A DNA stretch of 57,370 bases from an uncultured Clostridia bacterium (GTDB lineage Bacteria > Bacillota > Clostridia > Oscillospirales > Oscillospiraceae): assembly GCA_947572235.1 (NCBI GenBank), contig CANPBB010000007.1:1-57370 (forward strand), given 5' to 3'. Position numbers and translations under genes: made by a program. A model generated the notes under the pieces. It searched no databases, was not told the DNA's origin, and was given only the letters and a program-made list of their open reading frames with translations. The first letter of the stretch is position 1; each line of letters opens with the position of its first letter. This document shows, piece after piece, positions 30,926 through 39,111 of this stretch.

Positions 30926-31912
30926 CTACCTGCGCTTTTGTTTGCGGATGTCCTCTCCGAAGAAGGTCAGCACCTGATACTCGCCTTCTAAGCGGGAGAG
31001 GATGGCGGGGCTGTAGCGGCGGCCCAGCTCCTCCAAGGGCAGGTTGGTGCTGAGGATGGTCTTTCCTCCGGTGATCAGGCGGGTGTTGACCATCTGGTAC
31101 AGCGCGCTGGTCACGAAGGCGGTGGCCAGCTCGGAGCCCAAATCGTCCACGATGAGAAGGTCGCAGTTCATGCAGCGGCGGACGTCCGCCTCGGCGGCCT
31201 CGTCCTCACGGCTGAACTTGCTGCGCTCAAACTGGGCGAAGACGTGGGCGGCGGTGTCGTAGACCACGGAGAAGCCCTTGGCGCTGACCTCCCGGGCGAT
31301 GCAGGCGGATAAGAAGGTCTTTCCCAAGCCCGGCGCGCCGGTCATCAGCAGGCTGGCGCTGCGGGCTTGGAAGTTGTGGGCGTAGTTGGCGCAGAGCTCG
31401 TAGATGATCTCCATGTTCTCCCGGGGGCTGCTCCCCTCCGTCTCCCAGTAGGCCTCGTCGTACCACTGGAAGGAGAAGGTGTCAAAGCTCTGGCCCTGGA
31501 GATCCAGCATCCGGCTCAGCTCCCGGTTCTGCTCCGCGGCATACCTCTCCATAAGGCAGCGGCAGGGGGCACCCTCCACATACAGCTCGTCGCCGCAGAG
31601 GGGACAGGCGGGGCGCTCCTCCAGGGCGTCGGCAGGCAGTCCTGCGGCGCGCAGCAGCTCCGCGCGCTCCCGCTGGAGGGAGAGGTTCTCCTCCCGCAGC
31701 GCGGCGATGGCCTTGCCCGGGTCCCCTCCCGCCCGGAAGGCCTCCGCCACGATCCGGCCCGCGGTGGTCCGCAGCAGCCGGTCGATCTCCTCCGTCCGGG
31801 GCAGGGCCCTGTAGATCTCCAAGCGGTGCCGGTAAAACCGCTGGCGCCGCGCCTCCGCCTCCTCCCGCAGCCTGCGGGCCGCCTGTGTAAGAATTCTGCT
31901 GTCCGCCGACAT
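30926..31912 (-). CDS. DnaI/DnaC-type helicase-loader ATPase
   Basis: A 328-residue AAA+ protein of the DnaC/DnaI class. The N-terminal about 130 residues are helical and include a CPLCGDELYVEGAPCRC zinc-binding cluster, as in DnaI. The ATPase follows, with Walker A LLMTGAPGLGKTFLS (about 190-200), Walker B NCDLLIVDDLGSE, sensor ILSTNLPLEEL and the arginine-rich end RYSPAILSRLEG. DnaI loads the replicative helicase with DnaB/DnaD. The gene lies 31 nt downstream of a DnaD-domain gene, the conserved Clostridia pair. Confidence 0.93.
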   Translation of the reverse strand: MSADSRILTQAARRLREEAEARRQRFYRHRLEIYRALPRTEEIDRLLRTTAGRIVAEAFRAGGDPGKAIAALREENLSLQRERAELLRAAGLPADALEERPACPLCGDELYVEGAPCRCLMERYAAEQNRELSRMLDLQGQSFDTFSFQWYDEAYWETEGSSPRENMEIIYELCANYAHNFQARSASLLMTGAPGLGKTFLSACIAREVSAKGFSVVYDTAAHVFAQFERSKFSREDEAAEADVRRCMNCDLLIVDDLGSELATAFVTSALYQMVNTRLITGGKTILSTNLPLEELGRRYSPAILSRLEGEYQVLTFFGEDIRKQKRR

Positions 31913-31943
31913 GGCCGCGCCTCCTCTTTCCGGAGGAGGGCCG

Positions 31944-32870
31944 TTATTTCCGGCTCTCCTCCAAGTATTTCTTCATCCGCTCCTGATTCTCTCCGGAGCG
32001 CCGTTTTGTCTCCGTCGGGGCGGGGACTCTGGGCCGGAGGCTGTCCCCGGCGGCGATCTCCTCCCGGGTGTGGAGGCCCTTTTCGTGCCAGCTCAGAAGG
32101 ATCTTGTTCATATAGCCCCACCGGAGCTCCCGGCACTTGAGCACCGTCTTGTCGTAGGCCAGCTCCACCGACTCCGCCGGGAAGCCCATCTCCGCCCACC
32201 GGAGCAGGTAGGCCTCCTCCGTGGGGGAGGGGGGACGCTGGCTCAGGCCCATCACCTGCATGTAGCGGGCGGTCACTGTCCGTTTCTGGGCGTACTTCAT
32301 CAGGTAGCTGTTGGCGCTCTCCATGTCCATCAGGCCCATCCGGGCCCAAGTGTAGCCCTCCTGCTCGATCTGGCGGAGGGTGGGGCGGCGGCCCTCTCCG
32401 TACCGCTCCTGGAGACGCTGGGTACAGTGGCTCACCAACAGAAAGATCACGTCGCAGGGGAGACCGACATAGTCGTAGAGGCCCAGCAGGATGTTCAGAT
32501 CCGGCGTGGAGAGCTTCTTTCCCAAAAGCTGCTCCACGTTGCCGGTGAGCTGGGCAAAGCGCTGGTCGCTCTCCAGCTGGCGGCCTACGTCCTCCCGGGT
32601 GTAGTCCGGCCGCTCCTCCCCTCCGCTCTCCGGCACCGCCGGACGGCGGCTGTTCACCAGGCCGCTGGCGAGGAGGGCGCTCTCCGCCTGGCGCAGGCGC
32701 TCCTCAGACCAGCGCAGCTCCCCGCTGAGCTTCTCCGGGGAGAGGCTGCCGTGGTGGAGGAGCAGCGTCAGGTAGAGCATGGCGGCGTCGGAGCTGCCCG
32801 AGGCCACAAGCCGCCGCACCGCAGCGGCGGAGAGGACGATATTTTCTTCTTCCGAGAGGTGGATACGCAT
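31944..32870 (-). CDS. DnaD-domain replication initiation protein
   Basis: A 308-residue protein with an N-terminal winged-helix part (MLYLTLLLHHGSLSPEKLSGELRWSEERLRQAESALLASGLV) and C-terminal DnaB/DnaD-type segments (LNILLGLYDYVGLPCDVIFLLV, then the second repeat about 215-275 with RWGYMNKILLSWHEKGL, the YxxxIxxxW-like motif). It probably helps remodel DNA and load helicase together with the DnaI-like protein encoded 31 nt downstream. Confidence 0.92.
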   Translation of the reverse strand: MRIHLSEEENIVLSAAAVRRLVASGSSDAAMLYLTLLLHHGSLSPEKLSGELRWSEERLRQAESALLASGLVNSRRPAVPESGGEERPDYTREDVGRQLESDQRFAQLTGNVEQLLGKKLSTPDLNILLGLYDYVGLPCDVIFLLVSHCTQRLQERYGEGRRPTLRQIEQEGYTWARMGLMDMESANSYLMKYAQKRTVTARYMQVMGLSQRPPSPTEEAYLLRWAEMGFPAESVELAYDKTVLKCRELRWGYMNKILLSWHEKGLHTREEIAAGDSLRPRVPAPTETKRRSGENQERMKKYLEESRK

Positions 32871-32969
32871 AGGCCGCTCCTTCCCTTTGTTTCTCCCCTA
32901 TTCTACATGAAAAATTCCCATCCGTAAAGGCCGATTTTTTTCCGGCAGGGCGGGGCGGCGGCAAGGGGC

Positions 32970-32999
32970 TTGTCCCAGCGGCTGCCGGTGTGCTATAAT
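32970..32999 (+). promoter_or_regulatory. Promoter of the GNAT gene
   Basis: TTGTCC (32970-32975), an 18-bp spacer and TATAAT (32994-32999), 36 bp before the ATG. Confidence 0.6.
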
Positions 33000-33035
33000 A
33001 GGGACAAAGTATTGATACGCAGGAGGAAATTGTCC

Positions 33036-33527
33036 ATGTATACCTTCGCCCAAGGCACGCTTGCCGACCTGCCCCGGTTCTATGAGCTGATCAGCGCCCG
33101 GATCGCTTGGATGGATGAGAAGGGGATCCAGCAGTGGAACACCACCGACTACTGGAAGGTGTATCCGGAGGCCCACTATGAGGCGCTGACAAGGCGGGGG
33201 GAGTTCTACATCCTCCGCCGGGAGAGTGATGGGATTTTAGCGGCGGGGGCCGCCCTCTATGAGAGTGATCCCCGGTGGCCGGACTGTACACCGCCGGCCT
33301 TCTACGTGCACCATCTGGCCACCGATCTGGCCGCGCCCGGCGCGGGGCGGGAGATGCTGCGGCGGTGTGAGGAGCTGGCGCGGCGGCGGGGGAAGGTGTA
33401 TTTGCGCTTGGACTGCGCGGTGAATAATGGGCCGCTGAATCGCTATTATGAGGAGCAGGGGTATGTGTTTGCGGGGACCTGCGACGATGGGGCCTATGGG
33501 GGGAATTTGCGGCAGAAGAGGGTGTAG
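33036..33527 (+). CDS. GNAT-family N-acetyltransferase
   Basis: A 163-residue acetyltransferase of the GNAT fold, using acetyl-CoA on an unknown substrate. Seen are ADLPRFYELISARIAWMDEKGIQQW at the N-terminus, FYVHHLATDLAAPGAGREMLRRCEELARRRGKVYLRLDC (acetyl-CoA loop region, here variant: A-P-G-A-G-R) and NRYYEEQGYVFAGT. The start at 33036 was chosen because AGGAGG lies just upstream. It is a single gene with its own promoter. Confidence 0.9.
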   Translation: MYTFAQGTLADLPRFYELISARIAWMDEKGIQQWNTTDYWKVYPEAHYEALTRRGEFYILRRESDGILAAGAALYESDPRWPDCTPPAFYVHHLATDLAAPGAGREMLRRCEELARRRGKVYLRLDCAVNNGPLNRYYEEQGYVFAGTCDDGAYGGNLRQKRV

Positions 33528-33570
33528 GAGGGCTTGATTTCGATGGGCGTGTGGAGTGGGTGGATGATAT

Positions 33571-33621
33571 CTGCCCCTACAAGCGGTTTGCCGGACCGTC
33601 CCGGCAGACGGGAGACGGCGC
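33571..33621 (-). repeat. Dispersed intergenic repeat, copy B
   Basis: Read on the minus strand (GCGCCGTCTCCCGTCTGCCG then GGACGGTCCG...GTAGGGGCAG) it matches 3078-3130 with few changes. The remaining spacer to 33765 has no gene and includes a small hairpin (CCCCCAAGACC...TTGGGGGC). Confidence 0.62.
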
Positions 33622-33765
33622 GCCGGAGTCGTCACGCCCTATAATGTTCATGATACCAACATTGGCAGTATGCCAAGCTCTGCTGGGCCTGGGGGGGTTG
33701 TCCCCAAGACCAGTCGCTTGGGGGCACCCTGTCCCCCCGTTCCGCGGCGGGATTGTAAAATTTTC

Positions 33766-33795
33766 GTGGCATTTTCTTTGCGGTTCTGTTATAAT
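33766..33795 (+). promoter_or_regulatory. Promoter of the sugar-phosphate cluster
   Basis: GTGGCA (33766-33771), an 18-bp spacer and TATAAT (33790-33795), 34 bp before the ATG at 33829. Confidence 0.5.
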
Positions 33796-33828
33796 ACCTC
33801 CTGACTACCTATAAAGGAGAAAATATAT

Positions 33829-34518
33829 ATGGTGTGGAAAGAAAAATGTATCCTCTCTCCCTCCCTCATCTCCTGCTGCGATATGTGCCGGCTGGGGGAG
33901 TCGGTGCGGGATTTGGAGGCCGCGGGGATTGAAATGCTCCATGTGGACATTCTGGACGGCCACTTCAGCCCCAGTATGCCCTTGGGGCTGGACGCGGTGC
34001 GGGCGCTTCGGAAGGTGTCTGGTCTGGTCTTTGATGTTCACCTAATGGCCACCGAGCACGACTACTTTATCTCGGAGCTTTTAGATATCGGCGTGGATCA
34101 GATCGTGTTCCATGGCGAGATGGAGCCCCATATGGACAACCGGCTCAATATGCTCCACGCCGCCGGGGTCCGGGCCGGGGTGGCGCTGAAGCCCGCTACC
34201 CCTCTGAGTACCTTGGACTACGTGCTGGAGAAGTGTGACACGGTGCTGCTGATGCTCATCAATCCCGGCTACGCCAGCAGCAGAGCCGAGGGACAGGTGC
34301 CCTACGGCGGGCGGAAGGTCCGGGAGCTGGCGGGTATGATCCGGGAGCGGGGACTGCCTACGCTGGTGGAGATTGACGGGCGGATCTCCAAGGAGAATAT
34401 GCGGGACTATCTAAATGACGTGGACATCTTTGTGGCCGGGAGCACCTGTATTGACAGGACAAACCTGATGGAGAGCGCCAAGGACCTGAGAGAATACCGC
34501 TCGGCGCTGCTTGGATAA
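33829..34518 (+). CDS. Ribulose-phosphate 3-epimerase-family protein (divergent)
   Basis: A 229-residue TIM barrel clearly of the RPE family but distinct from the canonical enzyme at 6214: SPSLISCCDMC, MLHVDILDGHFSPSMPLG, VFDVHLMATEHDY, FHGEMEPH, VALKPATPLSTLDYVLE and LLMLINPGYASS. The usual DGG phosphate motif is replaced by EIDGRISKENM, and the VNPGFGGQ loop by INPGYASSRAEG. This resembles epimerases for other sugar phosphates (for example allulose 6-phosphate). It opens a four-gene cluster with a SIS isomerase and a DUF4432 protein, suggesting conversion of an uncommon sugar phosphate. The substrate is not known. Confidence 0.88.
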   Translation: MVWKEKCILSPSLISCCDMCRLGESVRDLEAAGIEMLHVDILDGHFSPSMPLGLDAVRALRKVSGLVFDVHLMATEHDYFISELLDIGVDQIVFHGEMEPHMDNRLNMLHAAGVRAGVALKPATPLSTLDYVLEKCDTVLLMLINPGYASSRAEGQVPYGGRKVRELAGMIRERGLPTLVEIDGRISKENMRDYLNDVDIFVAGSTCIDRTNLMESAKDLREYRSALLG

Positions 34519-34553
34519 CGCTTGACACGGCGGAAAATAGAGGAGGACAGACA

Positions 34554-35123
34554 ATGGGTAAGAATATGAGCTTTGCAGAGGGGCGGGAGCTGGTGCTCTC
34601 GGAGCTGCGTACCTCGCTGGAGAGCATCGACAGCGAGCAGGTGGAGCAGCTTTTGGAGGCGGTGCTCTCCGCTAGGAAGGTGTTTTTTGTGGGCGTGGGA
34701 CGGGTGCTGCTGTCCCTTCAGGCCATCGCCAAGCGGTGGGCCCATCTGGGGATCGACACCCACTTTGTGGGGGAGATCACCGAGCCGGCGATCACCGCCG
34801 AGGACCTTCTGATCGTGGGCAGCGGCAGCGGTACCACGCTGTTCCCCGCGGGGATTGCCCAGAAAGCCCACAAAATCGGGGCCAAGGTGGTCCACATCGG
34901 ATCCAATCCCAACAGCGATTTGAAGGACATCGCCGCTTTTATGGTGCGCATTCCGGTGCGGACCAAGTACTATTTGGAGGATGAGATCGACTCCCGTCAG
35001 CCTATGACATCCCTCTTTGAGCAGACGCTGCTGCTGCTGGGGGACATTGTGGCCAAGATGATCATTGAGCGGAGAGAGCTGGATATGAAGGCGCTGTGGC
35101 AGTACCATGCCAATCTGGAGTGA
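34554..35123 (+). CDS. SIS-domain sugar-phosphate isomerase (hexuloisomerase-like)
   Basis: A 189-residue SIS protein of the 6-phospho-3-hexuloisomerase type. It has an N-terminal helical lead, VFFVGVGRVLLSLQAIAKRWAHLGIDTHFVGE, then DLLIVGSGSGTTLFPAGIAQKAHKIGAKVVHIGSNP (the Ser/Thr-rich phosphate loop) and a C-terminal dimerisation helix. It probably isomerises a ketose phosphate. It is placed between the RPE-like epimerase (35 nt before) and a DUF4432 gene that starts right at its stop, so the set is likely one operon. Confidence 0.88.
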   Translation: MGKNMSFAEGRELVLSELRTSLESIDSEQVEQLLEAVLSARKVFFVGVGRVLLSLQAIAKRWAHLGIDTHFVGEITEPAITAEDLLIVGSGSGTTLFPAGIAQKAHKIGAKVVHIGSNPNSDLKDIAAFMVRIPVRTKYYLEDEIDSRQPMTSLFEQTLLLLGDIVAKMIIERRELDMKALWQYHANLE

Positions 35124-35128
35124 TGACG

Positions 35129-36181
35129 ATGAAGAGAGAGGAATTATTGCGCCACGTGGGCAGTATGCAGCAGGTGGCCTATGTCCGCCGGCTGACCTTC
35201 GGTGAGGGGCGCAGCCGGGGGATGGAGGCCGTGGAGGTGAAAAACGGCCCCCTGCGCTACACGGTGATGGCGGACAAGTGTCTGGATATCTGTGAGCTGA
35301 GCTACAGGGGACTGACCATCAACTTTCTCTCCAAACCGGGCCTCAATGGGCGCAACCCCTTTGACACCCACGGGGCCGAGGCCCAGCGGAGCATTATGGG
35401 GGGGCTGTTCTTCACCTGCGGGCTGGAGAATATCTGTGCGCCCTACACCGGGGCGGACGGGAAGGAGTACCCCATGCACGGCCGTCTGCGCACCACGCCG
35501 GCGGAGCACCTGTGTGCCGATGCCGGCTGGCAGGGGGAGGACTATGTGCTCTCCGTCAGCGGCGAGATGCGGGAGGCGGAGCTGTTTGGGGAGAATCTGC
35601 TGCTCCGGCGCAGCATTACCTCCCGGTACGGGGAGAGTGAGATCCGTCTGGTGGATGAGGTGGTCAACGAGGGGTTTCGTGAGGAGCCCATGATGCTGAT
35701 GTACCATTGCAATATGGGCTTCCCCTTCCTTCGGGAGGGGGTCAGGCTGATTTTGCCCACGGAGAAGGTGACACCCCGGGAGGAGGTGTCCGCCGGGCAC
35801 CAGGAGGGCTGGGCTGTGATGGACGCGCCCCGGGACAACGAGCCGGAGTATGTGTTCCTCCACCAGCTGCGGGCCGGCGGGAACGGGGAGACCTTCGCCG
35901 CCGTGGTGGACGATGAGAGAGAGATCGCCTTTGAGCTGTGCTTCAACCGGCGGCAGCTGCCCTATTTCATGGAGTGGAAGTCCACCGCCAGCGGGGACTA
36001 TGTGATCGGGTTGGAGCCCTCCAACTCCGCGGTCTATGGCCGGGGCTACCACGAGGAGCGGGGGGATCTCCACCGGCTGCCGGCCCAGGGCTGTGAGCGG
36101 GTGGAGCTGATCTTCCGTGTCCACGAGGGGGCGGAGGCCATCCGGGCGCTGGAACAGAGGTGTAAGGAGCTTATGCAATAG
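35129..36181 (+). CDS. DUF4432 family protein (aldose 1-epimerase-like)
   Basis: A 350-residue galactose-mutarotase-like beta-sandwich protein of the DUF4432 kind. It includes MADKCLDICELSYRGLTINFLSKPG, the active-region GLFFTCGLENICAPY and MHGRLRTTPAEHL, MYHCNMGFPFLREG, and ATASGDYVIGLEPSNS-like FMEWKSTASGDYVIGLEPSN. It is likely to bind or epimerise a sugar (ring or anomeric centre). The GGAG in the end of the previous gene sits 7 nt before the ATG at 35129; an ATG at 35123 overlaps the stop. The gene is coupled to the SIS isomerase. Confidence 0.85.
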   Translation: MKREELLRHVGSMQQVAYVRRLTFGEGRSRGMEAVEVKNGPLRYTVMADKCLDICELSYRGLTINFLSKPGLNGRNPFDTHGAEAQRSIMGGLFFTCGLENICAPYTGADGKEYPMHGRLRTTPAEHLCADAGWQGEDYVLSVSGEMREAELFGENLLLRRSITSRYGESEIRLVDEVVNEGFREEPMMLMYHCNMGFPFLREGVRLILPTEKVTPREEVSAGHQEGWAVMDAPRDNEPEYVFLHQLRAGGNGETFAAVVDDEREIAFELCFNRRQLPYFMEWKSTASGDYVIGLEPSNSAVYGRGYHEERGDLHRLPAQGCERVELIFRVHEGAEAIRALEQRCKELMQ

Positions 36182-36204
36182 GGCGGAATGAATAGGAGGA
36201 GCGT

Positions 36205-36819
36205 ATGGAGCTGATTTGGCGGGGGCATTCCTGCTTTGTGCTACAGGTGGGCGGCTTTCGGCTGATGTTGGACCCCTATAAGGAGGTCACGGGCCTGCCC
36301 GATATTGCCGGGGACACGGTGGACGCGGTTCTGTGCAGCCACGGACACCGGGATCACTGTTACACCGATGAGCTGCATGTCTTAGGTGGGACGGTACCCT
36401 TTGGCTGTGAGCGGGTCTCCACCTTCCACGACGGGGAGGGGGGCGCCCTGCGGGGGATCAACACCGTCCACCGCCTGACGGCGGAGGGGGTTACGGTGGT
36501 CCATCTGGGCGACTTGGGCCACAGGCTCACTACGGAGCAGCTGGCGGCGCTCACCCCCTGCGATGTGCTGCTGCTGCCGGTGGGGGGGACATATACCGTG
36601 GACCACAGGCAGGCCAAGGCGGTGATGGAGCAGATCCGTCCCCGGGTGACGGTGCCCATGCACTACCGGGACGGGGAGCGGGGCTATGAGGTTTTAGAGC
36701 CGGTGGAGACCTTTCTGGCCCAGTTTTCGCCGGATCTGGTGCGCCGGTATGGGAGCAACACCCTGACGCTGGCGCCGGATATGCCCAAACAGATTGCGGT
36801 GCTGACCTATCAAGGGTAA
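36205..36819 (+). CDS. MBL-fold hydrolase (UlaG-like)
   Basis: A 204-residue metallo-beta-lactamase-fold protein of the short UlaG/YtkL kind: MELIWRGHSCFVL, LDPYKEV, the metal motif LCSHGHRDHC, VVHLGDLGH, LLLPVGGTYTVDHRQAKAVMEQIRP and PMHYRDGERG. Members hydrolyse lactones or phosphoesters, or are of unknown use. It lies 23 nt after the DUF4432 gene with AGGAGG and probably completes the sugar operon; lactone opening would suit the context (inference). A terminator follows. Confidence 0.87.
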   Translation: MELIWRGHSCFVLQVGGFRLMLDPYKEVTGLPDIAGDTVDAVLCSHGHRDHCYTDELHVLGGTVPFGCERVSTFHDGEGGALRGINTVHRLTAEGVTVVHLGDLGHRLTTEQLAALTPCDVLLLPVGGTYTVDHRQAKAVMEQIRPRVTVPMHYRDGERGYEVLEPVETFLAQFSPDLVRRYGSNTLTLAPDMPKQIAVLTYQG

Positions 36820-36823
36820 TAAA

Positions 36824-36874
36824 AAAGCGCTATGGCGGAGGGAAAAAAGTTCCGCCATGGCGCTTTGCGCTGTA
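36824..36874 (+). terminator. Intrinsic terminator after the MBL-fold gene
   Basis: The hairpin AAAGCGCTATGGCGGA / TCCGCCATGGCGCTTT sits 5 nt after the stop, with an A-rich left flank. The right flank lacks a long T-run. Confidence 0.75.
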
Positions 36875-36934
36875 TAGAAGGTCCGGCTGCTGGCATATAC
36901 TTCCCTGATGTCAATCAGAGAAGGGGGGACGGCT

Positions 36935-37477
36935 ATGTCAAGATTGCTGGCGCGGCGGCTGCGCCGGTGGGAGCTGGCGGGGTTTTTGATCACAGGGGCG
37001 CTGGGGCCGCTGCTGCACTTTGTCTATCGGTGGAGCGGGGAGAATCCGGCGGCGGGCGCCTTCTCCGCCGTCAATGAGTCGGTGTGGGAGCACATGAAGA
37101 TTCTGTTTTTGCCCCTATTTTTGACGGCGCTGGTGGAGATGGTGGTCTTTACACAGCGGTACCGCAATTTTTTGGCGGTGAAGTTTTTGGCGGTGATGGG
37201 CGGCGTGGCGCTGATGCCGGTGCTCTACTACACCTACACCGGCGTGTGGGGGCGCGGGTGCCTGACGGGGGATGTTCTCCTGTTTTACCTCTGCGCCGCC
37301 GTCTCCCAGATCCTCAGCTGCCGGCTGCTGGAGCGGGGACGGTTCAGCGGCGCGGGCTGGCAGGTGGCGGGGCTGTTCGGGCTGTGGACGGTGGCCTTCC
37401 TCTTTGTCTACTGCACCTATCACCCGCCAAGGCTGGCTATTTTTCGGGACCCGGTGACGGGACGGATGGGGCTTTGA
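36935..37477 (+). CDS. DUF6512-like membrane protein
   Basis: A 180-residue protein with five likely membrane segments (about 11-30, 55-75, 85-105, 115-130, 145-165). Its conserved start, LLHFVYRWSGENPAAGAFSAVNESVWEHMKILFLPLF, and the C-terminal YCTYHPPRLAIFRDP match a Clostridia family of unknown function that I take to be DUF6512. The start at 36935 follows AAGGGGGG. It stands alone between two terminator-like regions. Confidence 0.8.
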   Translation: MSRLLARRLRRWELAGFLITGALGPLLHFVYRWSGENPAAGAFSAVNESVWEHMKILFLPLFLTALVEMVVFTQRYRNFLAVKFLAVMGGVALMPVLYYTYTGVWGRGCLTGDVLLFYLCAAVSQILSCRLLERGRFSGAGWQVAGLFGLWTVAFLFVYCTYHPPRLAIFRDPVTGRMGL

Positions 37478-37669
37478 GGACGGGGGAGGAGGTCCCTGAG
37501 AGGGATTTTGACGTGGCAGGACATGGGAATTTTCCCGTGTCCTCTATTTTTTCGCGGAATTTTTTAGAAAATGCGGGTAAAAGTGGCAAAATTAAGGTAA
37601 AATAGGGCAAGGCATATGGAAGGCCTGGCCCTGCTGGGGGCGCGGGCTCCAGAACAAGGGAGTTTTGCC

Positions 37670-38278
37670 ATGTCGAAGGAGAGGATGTACGGCTATGTGC
37701 GGGTGTCCGCGCAGGAGCAGAACGAGGAGCGCCAGCTGATCGCCATGCGGGAGTTCGGCGTGGAGGAGGAGTATATTGTTATCGAGAAGCAGTCCGGCAA
37801 GGACTTTAAGCGGCCCCGCTACCGGGCTATGCTGCGGCAGATGCACGCCGGGGATGTGCTGGTGATCAAGAGCATTGACCGGCTGGGGCGCAACTATACG
37901 GAGATCCTGGAGCAGTGGGGAACGCTGACCAAGCGGCGGCGGATCGCCATTGTGGTGCTGGACATGCCCCTTTTGGACACGCGGCAGGGGCGGGACCTCA
38001 CCGGGACCTTGATCGCGGACATCGTATTGCAGCTGCTCAGCTATGTGGCCCAGACGGAGCGGGAGAATATCCGGCAGCGGCAGGCTGAGGGGATCGCCGC
38101 CGCGCTGGCTCGGGGGGTCCGCTTCGGCCCGGACCGGATGCTGCTGCCGGAGGAGTTCGACTACTTCGCCGAGCTGTGGCGGAAGGGGAGCATCTCCTCC
38201 CGGCAGGCGGCGGAGGAGCTGGGGATGTCCTATCAGACCTTCCTGCGGCGGGCCAAGGAGGTGGCCGCAGAGGGGTGA
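37670..38278 (+). CDS. Small serine recombinase (resolvase/invertase)
   Basis: A 202-residue protein of the resolvase-invertase class. The catalytic Ser is in YGYVRVSAQEQNEERQ; the active-site helix region VLVIKSIDRLGRNYTEI, the long E helix (VLQLLSYVAQTERENIRQRQAEGIAAA) and a C-terminal HTH (SSRQAAEELGMSYQTFLRRAKE) all follow. It catalyses site-specific recombination between two short dyad sites. The start at 37670 was chosen over an in-frame ATG at 37616 because of AAGGGAG upstream. Two perfect palindromes lie 250-400 bp downstream, before csrA and flagellin, and might be its targets (inference). Confidence 0.9.
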   Translation: MSKERMYGYVRVSAQEQNEERQLIAMREFGVEEEYIVIEKQSGKDFKRPRYRAMLRQMHAGDVLVIKSIDRLGRNYTEILEQWGTLTKRRRIAIVVLDMPLLDTRQGRDLTGTLIADIVLQLLSYVAQTERENIRQRQAEGIAAALARGVRFGPDRMLLPEEFDYFAELWRKGSISSRQAAEELGMSYQTFLRRAKEVAAEG

Positions 38279-38473
38279 CGCGGCCCGCCGCAGGGGCGGG
38301 GGACGGCGGCCCCTCAAAATGGGAAAAACGGCCTTGAAATCTCGATCATATACCATGTTTTCCTCTGAAAATCGAAAAATCCCGCACGGGGACGGGAAGA
38401 TGGGGCCCGGGGCGGGAGAGCTGGATTTTCCATTTTTGTAACAGCTGTAAAAGTTTCGAAAAACAAGAAAAAT
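38279..38473. other. Gene-free spacer after the small recombinase
   Basis: No reading frame of merit. It includes TTGTAACAGCTGTAAAAG at about 38436, a degenerate relative of the two palindromes further on. Confidence 0.4.
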
Positions 38474-38516
38474 AAACCGGATTCAACTTTATGGAGGAAG
38501 TTGAATCCGGTTTTTG
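38474..38516 (+). terminator. Strong hairpin/terminator
   Basis: Perfect 16-bp arms AAACCGGATTCAACTT / AAGTTGAATCCGGTTT with an 8-nt loop, followed by TTGCGCTTTTT. It probably ends the recombinase transcript. Confidence 0.8.
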
Positions 38517-38528
38517 CGCTTTTTGGGG

Positions 38529-38560
38529 CTTGTTACAGGTTGTATACAACCTGTAACAAG
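38529..38560. repeat. Perfect 32-bp palindrome, site 1
   Basis: The half CTTGTTACAGGTTGTA is followed directly by its reverse complement. It shares TGTTACAGGnnGTATACnn and its mirror with site 2, whose centre is 115 bp away. Candidate recombinase crossover site, operator, or RNA stem. Confidence 0.8.
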
Positions 38561-38645
38561 AAATCAGGGTTCTGTTCACTAACATTATCGGCAAGGAAGT
38601 GGGAGAAATAAGAGGTTTTACAAAAAAATTTCAACCTCGACATTT

Positions 38646-38673
38646 TGTTACAGGAAGTATACTTCCTGTAACA
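38646..38673. repeat. Perfect 28-bp palindrome, site 2
   Basis: The half TGTTACAGGAAGTA is followed directly by its reverse complement, 36 bp upstream of the csrA start. The 28-bp length with a central 2-bp TA/AT step is the size of a small serine recombinase crossover site. It would also place a stem just before the csrA ribosome site. Confidence 0.8.
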
Positions 38674-38709
38674 GGAATCGACGGCGAATGCGTGAAAAGG
38701 AGGGCGTTT

Positions 38710-38946
38710 ATGCTGGCTTTGACTGTCCGGGAGGGTGATTATGTGACCATCGGGGACGATGTGGTGGTGCAGGTACTGAAAACCGGCGATGTGTTCCGTA
38801 TTGCCATAGAAGCGCCGAAATATATGGATATTCGTCGTGCTAAAGTGCAGGAATCTATGGGGGAGGCCCCCGCGTGCATCCGCAGAATGCGGCGGCAGGA
38901 GCCGGCCAAGGGACCCAATTACCACCGCACAAGGGTGCTGCGTTAG
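38710..38946 (+). CDS. csrA: CsrA-like carbon storage/flagellin translation regulator
   Basis: A 78-residue protein whose first about 50 residues match CsrA: MLALTVREGDYVTIGDDVVVQVL, then FRIAIEAPKYMDIRRAKVQES. A basic C-terminal tail (CIRRMRRQEPAKG) extends it beyond the usual 60-75 residues. CsrA dimers bind GGA-containing mRNA leaders; in Bacillus csrA lies beside hag and represses flagellin translation. Here flagellin follows after 165 nt, so the same control is likely. AAGGAGG lies 9 nt before the ATG. Confidence 0.88.
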   Translation: MLALTVREGDYVTIGDDVVVQVLKTGDVFRIAIEAPKYMDIRRAKVQESMGEAPACIRRMRRQEPAKGPNYHRTRVLR

Positions 38947-39111
38947 GCTGTAAGTCCCCTGCGGCTTTCAAGATTTCGGGCGGCTCGCGCGGGCCGCTGG
39001 AAATAGACACAACCGCGCTGAAAGGCTGGGCTTGGCCAGCGCAGCCGGAGGCGCAACCTACAGGGCGGCCGCAAGGATCGCAGCCGCAAGTTTTGATAAG
39101 GAGATGCGACT

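Noticed and set aside
38590-38640. A SigD-type flagellar promoter (TAAA with CCGATAA) near csrA
   Set aside because: The matching halves lie on the minus strand and are 25 bp apart instead of about 15.
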